Part shown: one piece after another, positions 56,985-64,000 of the stretch | Layout: each line of letters starts with the position of its first letter | Numbering within the stretch: position 1 is the stretch's first letter | Origin: Rhizobium laguerreae | GTDB lineage: Bacteria; Pseudomonadota; Alphaproteobacteria; Rhizobiales; Rhizobiaceae | NCBI RefSeq assembly: GCF_002008165.1 | Contig: NZ_MRDM01000015.1 | Span: forward strand, 1-64,000 | Direction: 5' to 3' | DNA: 64,000 bases | The notes under the pieces: generated by a model | The model's database searches: none | What the model was told of the DNA's origin: nothing | Seen by the model: the letters and a program-made list of their open reading frames with translations, nothing else | Made by a program: the position numbers and the translations under genes

Positions 56985-58048
56985 TGAGGCAGGTGCGGCT
57001 GCTGGCCATAGCACCTCGTCCCTGTGACGACGAACTCCTGAGTTGTTGGCACTGGCGGGTCGCAAGCCATTATTCCACCTCGCCCCAGCAGGTTGAAAGC
57101 TGGATATCCGAGTCGAGTGGCGGCCAGAACCAAAATTTTTCCAGCTGGGACTTCCATCCGGATCGAGACCAAACTCGGCTTTGGGCACTTGCCTGTCGGA
57201 TCCGTAAACCCGATCTGGACCGACTGTCGCTGCAAAGCGCGGGGCGGCCCAGGAGTTCTTTCGTGAGTGATCCCATAAACAGAGGCGTCTGTCCGGTGTG
57301 CCTTGATGAGGATGCCGAAGAGGGGAGGGACCACTATTGCCGGCGACGGTGGGCAGGCGTCGAAGCAGTGGTCTGTCCTCGACACGAAATCGGCCTCGAG
57401 AATAGCTGTGCCCGGTGTTTTCGCAGTGGTCTGTTTCAGTTTCGGCAGACACCCGCCGGTGTCGCCAGGCTGTTTTGTCGTTATTGCGGAGCAGTCGTCT
57501 CGGCGCGGGGTTTTCAGCGAGGCGATCAAGCAGAGATAGCGCAGGTAGCTTCGGTGATCACCGGTGCCATCGCCAAAGGCGGAAGGGAGCTTGACCTTGT
57601 AGCCATGGCAAGTCGCTTCTTCTGGGCGCCGACTTCGGAAGGAGCGCCCTACATCACCTCGCTGGGCCTGCCGCTACCCTATGGTCGACGTCCCTCGGCA
57701 CCTACAGACGTTGCGCCGCTGACGAACCTTCCACCGGCATGGCGGGCGGTGACGATTGCGGCGATCGCAGACCTGCTCTTTGGGATGAGCTCCGAAACGA
57801 AACGACTTCCGGTTTCCGCTCGCGCGGCTTTTCGGCACTTCGGACTCGAGCTCCCCGCCCCAGATCCTCACGCCCCTTTACCGGCGCCGGTGACTTCACC
57901 CATGAACCTCCGCCCCGAACCCGAATACCGAAAGCTCGCCAGCGACATCATCCGGAGCCAAGCCTGGAAATCTCTGCCGCCAAAAACAGGGCGCGCAAGA
58001 AACCGCGCAATCGGCAAGTTGATGCTCCGTGCCCTCAATGACGGATGA
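56984..58048 (+). CDS. tniQ: TniQ-type targeting protein
   Basis: Predicted protein of 354 residues. The N-terminal region holds CPVCLDEDAEEGRDHYCRRR, then CPRHEIGLENSCARC and LFCRYCGAV, the cysteine pairs of TniQ zinc ribbons. The C-terminal part is helical. TniQ adapts the transposase to its target. The ATG overlaps the tniB stop in TGATG and the gene overlaps the convergent resolvase by 14 bases. Confidence 0.82.
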   Translation: MRQVRLLAIAPRPCDDELLSCWHWRVASHYSTSPQQVESWISESSGGQNQNFSSWDFHPDRDQTRLWALACRIRKPDLDRLSLQSAGRPRSSFVSDPINRGVCPVCLDEDAEEGRDHYCRRRWAGVEAVVCPRHEIGLENSCARCFRSGLFQFRQTPAGVARLFCRYCGAVVSARGFQRGDQAEIAQVASVITGAIAKGGRELDLVAMASRFFWAPTSEGAPYITSLGLPLPYGRRPSAPTDVAPLTNLPPAWRAVTIAAIADLLFGMSSETKRLPVSARAAFRHFGLELPAPDPHAPLPAPVTSPMNLRPEPEYRKLASDIIRSQAWKSLPPKTGRARNRAIGKLMLRALNDG

Positions 58049-58952
58049 GACCAAACCGATGCGCCTCATCCAGCAGGTGACGAACGGATGATGGCTGCCA
58101 TTTGCGTCCGCCGCGCGCCGGCCGTTCTCCCATTTGATCAAGCTGGGCGGCGATGTCGCGAAGCGATAGATCGGGATCGGCAATGGCAATCGCTGCGACG
58201 AGCTTCACGAGGTGGTCTTCTGGCGCGCGGCGCGGAGAGCGGACCAATAGCTCAGGCTCGGCCAGCTTCTCGCGGACCATGCGATGCACGGCTCGACGTA
58301 ACCTTTCCACCGTCCAGTCATGGCCTCGGCGATTGAGGACCCGCACGACATTGTCCCAGCTATGCTTTGGACGAAGTTGCCGAACGGTTGGGAGCCAGGT
58401 CTGGGCGGTGGAGATCAGTTCGTCGAGATAGAGTTTTTCCCGGGCCTTCGACACCGCCTTGATCGCCTCCGGTCGCCTCTCCCGAAGGCCTGGATTGCCC
58501 GGCAGCTTGCCGCGGGCTTTTGCCGCCTTGATGCCGGCCTTGGTTCGCTCAGCAATCAACGCTCGCTCGAGCTGCGCGACGGCACCAAGGACCTGGAGAG
58601 AGAACATGCCCTGTGGCGTGGACGTATCGATCGGATCGCGGATCGACCGAAAATGGACACCACGCTCTTCGAGATCTTCGATCACTTGCAGAAGGTGGCT
58701 CACAGACCGGGCGAGGCGATCCAGCCGGACGACGACCAGCACGTCGCCGTGTGCGAGCTCGCCGAGCAGTCTCGTAAGAACCGGTCGGGCTCGGGATGCG
58801 CCCGAACCGTGCTCCTGAAATATCCTCTCACAGCCGGCAGCACGCAGCTCGTCCATCTGTGCGTCATGCACCTGATCGTCGGTCGAAACCCGGGCGTATC
58901 CAATGAGGCGCTTAGGAGCGGGTGGCGGATCGGCGGATTGTCGTTTTGCCAT
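58035..58952 (-). CDS. tniR: Serine resolvase, TniR-like
   Basis: Predicted protein of 305 residues. The serine recombinase domain starts KRLIGYARVSTDDQVHDAQM with the catalytic serine at about 23, then ELAHGDVLVVVRLDRLARSV and FSLQVLGAVAQLERALIAER. A helix-turn-helix-rich end (SLRDIAAQLDQMGERPARGG) makes it longer than Tn3-type resolvase (about 185). It resolves cointegrates at a res site, probably within the intergenic region to its right. Confidence 0.85.
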   Translation of the reverse strand: MAKRQSADPPPAPKRLIGYARVSTDDQVHDAQMDELRAAGCERIFQEHGSGASRARPVLTRLLGELAHGDVLVVVRLDRLARSVSHLLQVIEDLEERGVHFRSIRDPIDTSTPQGMFSLQVLGAVAQLERALIAERTKAGIKAAKARGKLPGNPGLRERRPEAIKAVSKAREKLYLDELISTAQTWLPTVRQLRPKHSWDNVVRVLNRRGHDWTVERLRRAVHRMVREKLAEPELLVRSPRRAPEDHLVKLVAAIAIADPDLSLRDIAAQLDQMGERPARGGRKWQPSSVRHLLDEAHRFGLIRH

Positions 58953-59335
58953 CGGTTTTTTCGGTTCTTTTATGGTGCTTTGTACAAATAAGGAATGCGT
59001 GAGAAAATGACCAGTTGCAAGCGTGTTTTATGGTCTAAATGCAGCCCCACCAGACTCAATATGCAGTGCAGAATGAGCGTGGGTCTCCGGGATCTGCAAA
59101 ACGCGCGCTGGCGGCGCTCTGCGGCGAAAATGCCTGAAAATAAGGAGATCGGAGGAGGGGAGGGCCATGAAGGCCCGCTCGAGCGAAAGGACGATGGAGA
59201 ATTCTGCGCTCATCGGCAGGGGAGGGCTGCTCTCAGTGGCCCGAGAGCGAAGACGGTTCCGCCGAACCTGGCCGGAATCTACCAAAAAGGCCGGAAAACC
59301 AGCCGTTTCCGTTCATCCAAGCCGACCGACAACGG
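58953..59335. other. Intergenic region upstream of the resolvase gene
   Basis: About 380 bases with no supported gene; an 83-codon plus-strand frame at 59167 lacks family resemblance. A resolution site for the serine resolvase is expected in the part next to 58952, but its half-sites could not be identified by eye. Confidence 0.4.
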
Positions 59336-59388
59336 TGATTTGCGCGTCAAATCAATCAACCATCGATAAACGCTTGTTATCGATGGTT
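59336..59388. repeat. Two adjacent palindromes upstream of the 59473 gene
   Basis: TGATTTG-CGCGT-CAAATCA at 59336-59354, then AACCATCGATAA and TTATCGATGGTT around a seven-base loop at 59358-59388. The second has perfect 12-base arms. They could be a recombinase res site or an operator for the following gene. AT-rich promoter-like sequence follows to 59472. Confidence 0.5.
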
Positions 59389-59472
59389 AAGCCGCCAACC
59401 ACCAATCATACCATGTGAGGAACCGTAATAATCAGATAGAGTTCTTATAAGAAATCATTTACCATAATATCA

Positions 59473-60600
59473 ATGGCTTACGATCTCGCGAAAATCAGCA
59501 TGACTGCTTTCATGGAGCCGGCATTCCGCGCCGGTGTCGAATTGGCGCGTCTGGACGAGCGGATCGCCCGTTCGGCGGTCGGGCAGGGATGGATCGAACG
59601 ATCCCAATTCACCGACGCCTGCGCCTCTTTGTGGATTGACGGCGAACTCGTCCATCTCGAAGACCTCGTCCTCCATGACGCCACGAAGGATATTCGCACA
59701 CCCACCCATGAGCTGACAATCGCCCGCGACGTGCTGCGCACCCGTCGGCGCATCGCCACCCAACTCCCCGGCTGGGCACTTTCGACCGAGGGCGTCCGCA
59801 CTCTCAGAAAAACCGCGGAGATCAGGTCGGCCGCCGCCGAAGCGGAGCCGGCAGCTGCCAACCGGCGCCCGGTCGCGACAGATCCGGAAGGGGAGGCAGA
59901 GGATGGTGATGAGGTCGAAAATCTCCTCGGCGTCGACTACGCCGCCATCGATGCGGTTCTGGCCCGATCAGACGCGGCGATCGAGAACGCAACACGACCC
60001 GGCCGTGGCGTGACGCAAGAGAAAGATCCGCTGATCTATGATCTCGATTGGGACGAGGACGCGCGGCTCGAGGAATGGCGCGGCGTGCTGCGGCATGCCC
60101 AAGGACAGCCGGCGATGCTACAGGCCATCGTTGCCCTCGATGCCTGGAACGAACTCTCCGTCCTTCAGCACGCGCCCTGGCTCGGCCGGTTGCTGGCCGC
60201 TTCGATCCTGCGGCAGGCGGGCATCACGTCAGGTGCTCATCTCGCGGCCATCAACTTTGGCCTCAAAACCATTCCGGTCGATCGGCGCCGGCATCGGGAT
60301 CGCGAGACCCGGCTGCTGGCCATCGCCCACGGATTTTTGGCGGCCGCCGAGATCGGAATTAAAGAGCATGACCGGCTGACTCTGGCGAAGACGATGATGG
60401 ACCGAAAACTTGAAGGACGGCGAACCTCGTCGAAATTGCCGGAGCTGGTCGAGCTGGTGATGGCGAAACCGCTGGTGTCGGCTGGGATGGTGGCGAAGAC
60501 GCTGGACGTCACTCCACAGGCGGCGCGGCGGATTGTTTTGGAGCTGGGTCTGCGGGAGATGACGGGGAGGGGGAGGTTTCGGGCGTGGGGTGTCATATAA
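59473..60600 (+). CDS. RHE_PE00001-type (DUF1612-like) protein
   Basis: Predicted protein of 375 residues. It begins MAYDLAKISMTAFMEPAFRA, then LDERIARSAVGQGWIERSQF and CASLWIDGELVHLEDLVLHD. The end is a winged helix-turn-helix-like segment: VMAKPLVSAGMVAKTLDVTP, then QAARRIVLELGLREMTGRGR. This plan is that of proteins common on rhizobial plasmids and annotated as RHE_PE00001 family or DUF1612 with a helix-turn-helix. Function unknown, DNA binding likely. No good ribosome site is seen; the palindromes upstream may be its operator. Confidence 0.72.
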   Translation: MAYDLAKISMTAFMEPAFRAGVELARLDERIARSAVGQGWIERSQFTDACASLWIDGELVHLEDLVLHDATKDIRTPTHELTIARDVLRTRRRIATQLPGWALSTEGVRTLRKTAEIRSAAAEAEPAAANRRPVATDPEGEAEDGDEVENLLGVDYAAIDAVLARSDAAIENATRPGRGVTQEKDPLIYDLDWDEDARLEEWRGVLRHAQGQPAMLQAIVALDAWNELSVLQHAPWLGRLLAASILRQAGITSGAHLAAINFGLKTIPVDRRRHRDRETRLLAIAHGFLAAAEIGIKEHDRLTLAKTMMDRKLEGRRTSSKLPELVELVMAKPLVSAGMVAKTLDVTPQAARRIVLELGLREMTGRGRFRAWGVI

Positions 60601-60624
60601 TGCAAATACTTAGGGGAGGGGCAT

Positions 60625-61131
60625 ATGTCTGTCCATTTTCTAACAGAACTCGATAACAGTTTTTCAGGCCGGCTGTATGTGAAGATAGGAAGATCGAAAG
60701 CACTGAAGCGCCGTATTGCAGATTTGCAAACTGGTAATAGGCGAACAATCGCACTAATGGGGGAAATCCGGACGTCTTCTATCAAGGAAGATAAGGAGAT
60801 CGAGAGGGATCTTCACGATCGCTTCAGTGATAAGTCTGATACGCGTGAATGGTATTTTCTCAGCATCGAAGACGTAATCACTGGTTTGAAGCAATATTCT
60901 GCCACAGCCTATATTACGGTCGGCAATGACGCTTTCGAGATTGTGTCATATGACAGAGACGCGGTACCAGAATTTGCTAGTCCGTGGCTGTGGGGGGATG
61001 TCGATGTCTACGAGTTCTGCCCAAACTGCGGGTGGGCATGCGGGTGGACTTACAGCGAGAATTTTGGCGGCGATTTGTGCTTGGAATGTGGTGCCTCGGA
61101 GCACGACTATGATACTTCCAACCCAGATTAA
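60625..61131 (+). CDS. GIY-YIG-type nuclease with C-terminal zinc ribbon
   Basis: Predicted protein of 168 residues. GRLYVKIGRSKALKRRIADL, then QTGNRRTIALMGEIRTSSIK and ERDLHDRFSDKSDTREWYFL form a T5orf172/MUG113-like GIY-YIG nuclease core, with KIGRS as the active-site strand and REWY near its end. The C-terminal part has CPNCGWACGW and LCLECGASEHDYD, a zinc ribbon. Codon use is more AT-rich than its neighbours, a sign of transfer. A ribosome site GGGGAGGGG lies before the ATG. It begins a run of three nuclease-like genes. Confidence 0.65.
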   Translation: MSVHFLTELDNSFSGRLYVKIGRSKALKRRIADLQTGNRRTIALMGEIRTSSIKEDKEIERDLHDRFSDKSDTREWYFLSIEDVITGLKQYSATAYITVGNDAFEIVSYDRDAVPEFASPWLWGDVDVYEFCPNCGWACGWTYSENFGGDLCLECGASEHDYDTSNPD

Positions 61132-61158
61132 ACGTTCAGCTATCTACGAGTGACAGCT

Positions 61159-62232
61159 ATGAAACGAGTGAGAAGAGATCCAGCCAAATTCGACGCCATT
61201 GAATTGTATACGGCGGTCGGCCGGGACCGGGGATACAGGCTCAACGTTGAAGGCGACATGGAAAACTTCCTCGACACAGTGAAAGGCTCTCTCCAGGCGT
61301 CGCAAACAAACCCACTCTTGCTCCATGGAAAACGCGCTGAGGCGCTCTTCGCTTATGTTGCCGGCGCATTGGGCCACTGCAGGCTCATCAAAAAGGAAGA
61401 CTCCGGCGATATTTTTACGGCGGCGGGAAATGTTATCGCTCCAGATTATAGGATCGTGCTCAACGACGGCTCGAAATTGCTTGTTGAGGTGAAGAACTTC
61501 TTCATCAAATCGTTCAGCAAGGAATTTACGCTGCCCGTTAAGACTATGGCCGGTCTCGAACATTATGCTGAGCTCAACGGACTACCATTGAAAATCGCGG
61601 TCTATTTTTCCAACGCAAATGCATGGGTCTTGTTGTCGAAGAGTGCGTTCAAAAAGAGCGGAAAGCATTTTGCGATATCGTTTGTTCAGGCTATGGCCGT
61701 CAACGAGATGGCTACTCTTGGTGATCGTAGCATAGCCACGCTTCCGAGATTGGCGATCCAATTTTGGACAACGCCAGAACTGGCGATGGAACCCGACGAG
61801 AACTCGGAAGTGGTTTTCACCATCAAAGCGATTAAATTCGAGTGCGGGGACACCGAGATCATTGGTGATGAAGCTCGCGACATCGCATTTTATCTAATGA
61901 GATATGGGCGATGGTCATGCGGTGAGCAAACACCTCTGTTCGACGGAAATAAGGTCATCGCGCTGCAGTTCGTGTTCGAGCCGGACGAGGTGCATGCAGA
62001 CCAAGGGTTCGAAACGATCGGTGGCCTTAGCCAAATGGTCAGCAGTGCATACAGGGAGCTGACGGTTGACGACACAGGTGTTATGGCGCTCGATATCCGG
62101 CATGATCCTGAAGTATTCACTCTCCGCATTCCGCAAGGCTTCAAGAACGAGACCTTGCCGCTTTGGCAATTCATCCTGCAGCCTAACCCGAAGTTCGGCA
62201 AAGCCGATGCAGAGAAGTCTATAGATTTGTAG
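61159..62232 (+). CDS. PD-(D/E)XK-type nuclease-like protein
   Basis: Predicted protein of 357 residues, start ATG 61159 (GTG 61150 is an alternative). APDYRIVLNDGSKLLVEVKN FF contains the PD-x(13-15)-ExK active site of the restriction-endonuclease-like fold. A long C-terminal part (FECGDTEIIGDEARDIAFYL, then FRIPQGFK-like) has no recognised domain. AT-rich codon use as in its neighbour. It follows the GIY-YIG gene by 27 bases and is probably co-transcribed. Likely a defence or repair nuclease; specificity unknown. Confidence 0.58.
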   Translation: MKRVRRDPAKFDAIELYTAVGRDRGYRLNVEGDMENFLDTVKGSLQASQTNPLLLHGKRAEALFAYVAGALGHCRLIKKEDSGDIFTAAGNVIAPDYRIVLNDGSKLLVEVKNFFIKSFSKEFTLPVKTMAGLEHYAELNGLPLKIAVYFSNANAWVLLSKSAFKKSGKHFAISFVQAMAVNEMATLGDRSIATLPRLAIQFWTTPELAMEPDENSEVVFTIKAIKFECGDTEIIGDEARDIAFYLMRYGRWSCGEQTPLFDGNKVIALQFVFEPDEVHADQGFETIGGLSQMVSSAYRELTVDDTGVMALDIRHDPEVFTLRIPQGFKNETLPLWQFILQPNPKFGKADAEKSIDL

Positions 62233-62396
62233 GCGTGCGATAGAGTGAGCCCATAAGCCGAAAAGTAGCAGCTGTTACTTTTCGATCCGGTGGTCTGACA
62301 GGCGGCTGACGCGGATAGCTTGGCGGAAGCAGGCAACCTGTTGAGATCGAACGAAATTCTCAATAGAGTTTCAGAGGGGACTCGGGGATTTCGAAA

Positions 62397-63221
62397 ATGA
62401 CTGCGATGCTATCTAAAGAGGTTGAGGTTGACGATGACGTCACCGGGCAACTGTGGACGGTGAAAGACAGGAAGAAGCTGGCGCAACTGATAGCGGTGAT
62501 CGCACTCGGTCAAGCACAGCACGCGGTTAGAATAATCGACGAGCTCGAGCCTCTTGCCCCTGCCCTGTCAGCTGCGGAGCTCTTTCGAGGAGCCCGGGGA
62601 CAAATGCTTATCAGGGGGACGACCGAGGCACAGAAAGACACATCGCGCTACCATCGAGATGGCTTTCTATTTGAGTGCATCTCATGGATCGTCGCGCGCC
62701 AGTCGAGCTCAGCGCGCACTTTCATGAAGGATCCGCATATCGCAGCGACGACGCAGGGTCTGGATGGCCTGGCGATTGAGATGGACTCCGAGAAAGACGT
62801 GATGATCGGGGCAACCATATTCGAGGACAAATGCACGGATAACCCGAGGAAGAAGTTCCATAGCGAGGTGATGGTGACCTTCGGGGAGCATCACACGAGC
62901 AAGCGGGTCCGAGACCTGGTCGCCAATGCGGTGTCTCTCATAAGAGAGAGCGGGCTCAACGGTTCAGAAGCGACGAAGGCGGCAGCAAGAGTGCTTGACC
63001 GGTCGTTTCGAACCTATAGGGCATCGCTCACGGTAGGTTCGGACATCTCGACCCCACAGCGGCGGAAGAAGCTGTTTAAGGGGTACACTGACCTCGAAGA
63101 GATCAAGAAAGAGCAACGTATTGGAGCAACCTTGATCGTGGAAGAACTCCGCGAATGGTTTCAGGGCCTGGCCGATGAGGTCATCGTCGCCCTCAACGAA
63201 TACGAGGATGCCGATGTTTGA
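62397..63221 (+). CDS. HamA/DUF1837-like nuclease component
   Basis: Predicted protein of 274 residues. The core reads HRDGFLFECISWIVARQSSS, then TTQGLDGLAIEMDSEKDVMI and GATIFEDKCTDNPRKKF. It has D-G in GLDGL and the E-D-K of a PD-(D/E)XK-like active site, in the order seen in DUF1837/HamA proteins of Hachiman-type defence. A basic helical end (RRKKLFKGYTDLEEIKKEQR) follows. In Hachiman the partner HamB helicase lies directly downstream; here that place holds only the two ends of a gene. The family link is by pattern and needs confirmation. Confidence 0.48.
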   Translation: MTAMLSKEVEVDDDVTGQLWTVKDRKKLAQLIAVIALGQAQHAVRIIDELEPLAPALSAAELFRGARGQMLIRGTTEAQKDTSRYHRDGFLFECISWIVARQSSSARTFMKDPHIAATTQGLDGLAIEMDSEKDVMIGATIFEDKCTDNPRKKFHSEVMVTFGEHHTSKRVRDLVANAVSLIRESGLNGSEATKAAARVLDRSFRTYRASLTVGSDISTPQRRKKLFKGYTDLEEIKKEQRIGATLIVEELREWFQGLADEVIVALNEYEDADV

Positions 63222-63337
63222 CGTACGGACCGCGGAACTGCTTCGCTCATCGCGAGATCTTAGGACGAGTTCAGCTTCATCGGTTCTATGATGAGACCTA
63301 CTCCTTCCCTGAGCTGGACCTTGACGACGAGCTGTAG
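63208..63337 (+). pseudogene. Remnant of a gene downstream of the HamA-like gene, internally deleted
   Basis: An ATG at 63208 overlaps the end of the preceding gene and reads MPMFDVRTAELLRS, the look of a genuine gene start. A little further, in another frame, sequence reads REILGRVQLHRFYDETYSFP, then ELDLDDEL and a stop at 63337, the look of a protein end. The join lies near 63245-63262. It appears that nearly all of a larger partner gene was deleted. The original identity is unknown, but a helicase is what Hachiman systems carry here. Confidence 0.4.
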
Positions 63338-64000
63338 TGGCCGGGGTGCTCCGCACAGCCTTAGAAGGCCCAGTCGGCCCGAAGCTGCGATTTCGGCCAA
63401 CTCGAAGAACGTTGTGGGAACATAGCTTGCGGGATTGACCCGCGACGCGCAGGGGGTGAAGCACGTCTATGCCTTGGACGGCTCAAATATTGTAGAGGTT
63501 CGGCGCGGGATGTCTAAACGGCCTTCCGTATCTCTCTCGTGGAACTGTCGAAAAGGCTGGTGCGATGAGCTATCTTAAATTCTGCCTCGGCGTGGCATAA
63601 GCTCGCTTTCAAGATTTCAGCCCGGCAGCTTTCGGTTTCCAGATATCCAGAAAATTCTAGTCGGCATCTTTACGCGACATCTCGGTCAATTAACGAGTGC
63701 CGCTTCGCGCTGAAACGAATGTGTTAAAGGAGCAACCGGTCGACATGCATTTGCCGCTGAGCGCGGCGTGCGAAAAGCTGCTTGTAACCCGGCAGACAGG
63801 TGCAGTATTCGGCATTTTCAATGCCTATGATACCGACAACATGGGACGTGCTTTCTGGAGGAATGCGCATTCGACCGTCGCGCAGTGCCCGGAATAAGGC
63901 CTCCCTGTGACCCTCCGCCCCCAGGCTCTCAGCAGTAACCGGATGAAGAACGAGATCGAGCGACCATGCAGGTTCGACACCCATGATCGCTTTGGCACGA
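63338..64000. other. Right edge without intact gene
   Basis: Short plus- and minus-strand frames (for example 63697-63897 and 63724-63984) have no family resemblance. A stretch at 63430-63530 translates as GLTRDAQGVKHVYALDGSNI, possibly a remnant of a coding sequence. The region looks like worn junction DNA. Confidence 0.4.

Larger units (their letters stand above)
54436..58952. mobile_element. TniABQ-resolvase transposition module
   Basis: Four adjacent genes give a DDE transposase, an AAA+ partner, a TniQ protein and a serine resolvase, the core of Tn5053/Tn402-type transposons. The resolvase is convergent with tniQ and the two overlap by 14 bases. Terminal repeats of the Tn5053 type were not identified, so the outer boundaries are unknown. 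The left end is expected in 54163-54435. The nuclease-rich genes to the right could be cargo. Confidence 0.75.

Noticed and set aside
59167..59418. An 83-codon plus-strand frame upstream of the DUF1612-like gene
   Set aside because: It runs through the palindromes, has no ribosome site and no family match.
63697..63984. Opposed frames at the right edge
   Set aside because: Neither translates to a recognisable protein; likely chance frames.

Overview
The window reads as part of a conjugative plasmid from a rhizobium-type alphaproteobacterium (Rhizobium, Sinorhizobium or Agrobacterium group). Three things point there: a complete repABC replication and partition operon, a VirB/VirD4-type conjugation system next to a MobZ-like relaxase, and several families mostly seen on rhizobial plasmids (RcgA/RcgR-like pair, DUF736, DUF932, large ParB-like protein, RHE_PE00001-type protein). 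Assignments come from reading motifs and gene order; no database search was run.

Layout. 0-3.6 kb: an IS6-type transposase scrap, then an RcgR-like alpha/beta hydrolase and an RcgA-like membrane protein. 3.9-8.7 kb: a HAD-like protein, the relaxase, two small relaxosome-type proteins, a ParA/VirC1-like ATPase and a small membrane protein. 8.8-14.9 kb: three tandem exported nuclease-like proteins, three small exported or membrane proteins, an XRE regulator, a membrane gene that appears to need a -1 frameshift, and a PD-(D/E)XK-like protein. 14.9-29.2 kb: one minus-strand operon with the whole secretion channel (lytic transglycosylase, VirB2, B3, B4, second transglycosylase, B5, lipoprotein, B6, B8, B9, B10, B11, VirD4/TraG). 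29.3-34.8 kb: a lipoprotein, a zinc-ribbon protein, small accessory genes, an HU-type protein and long non-coding stretches. 34.8-43.4 kb: a minus-strand block of plasmid housekeeping or establishment-type genes (ParB-like, DUF932, Toprim, SLOG, toxin-antitoxin, DUF736). 43.4-47.8 kb: a degraded stretch, a frameshifted HEPN gene, a ProQ/FinO protein and an AbiE toxin-antitoxin pair. 47.8-51.8 kb: parS and repABC. 52-64 kb: a tRNA-like remnant, a tyrosine recombinase, a TniABQ/resolvase transposition module, and a nuclease-rich segment that looks like defence cargo, in which one gene has been reduced to its two ends.

Regulation visible in the sequence. A 16-bp palindrome (TTATACTGCAGTATAA-like) occurs five times, each time in front of conjugation-region transcription units, and defines a candidate conjugation regulon. 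The XRE protein at 12.0-12.4 kb is a possible ligand. A separate 117-119-bp element occurs twice (32956-33074 and 34110-34226) at the same distance from two unrelated start codons. It has a stem kept by a compensatory base-pair change, so it is a good candidate for an undescribed structured RNA. The DUF736 leader contains nested inverted repeats, and GC-rich hairpins of one type recur between genes of the 35-41 kb block.

How it fits together. The relaxase complex would nick the transfer origin, VirD4 would hand the DNA to the VirB channel, and RcgA/RcgR-like proteins, the XRE protein and perhaps the ProQ/FinO protein would control transfer. RepABC with parS, the PemK/MazF-type pair and AbiE would keep the plasmid in the population. 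The right end looks like a mosaic of integrase, transposon and defence genes, some already decaying.
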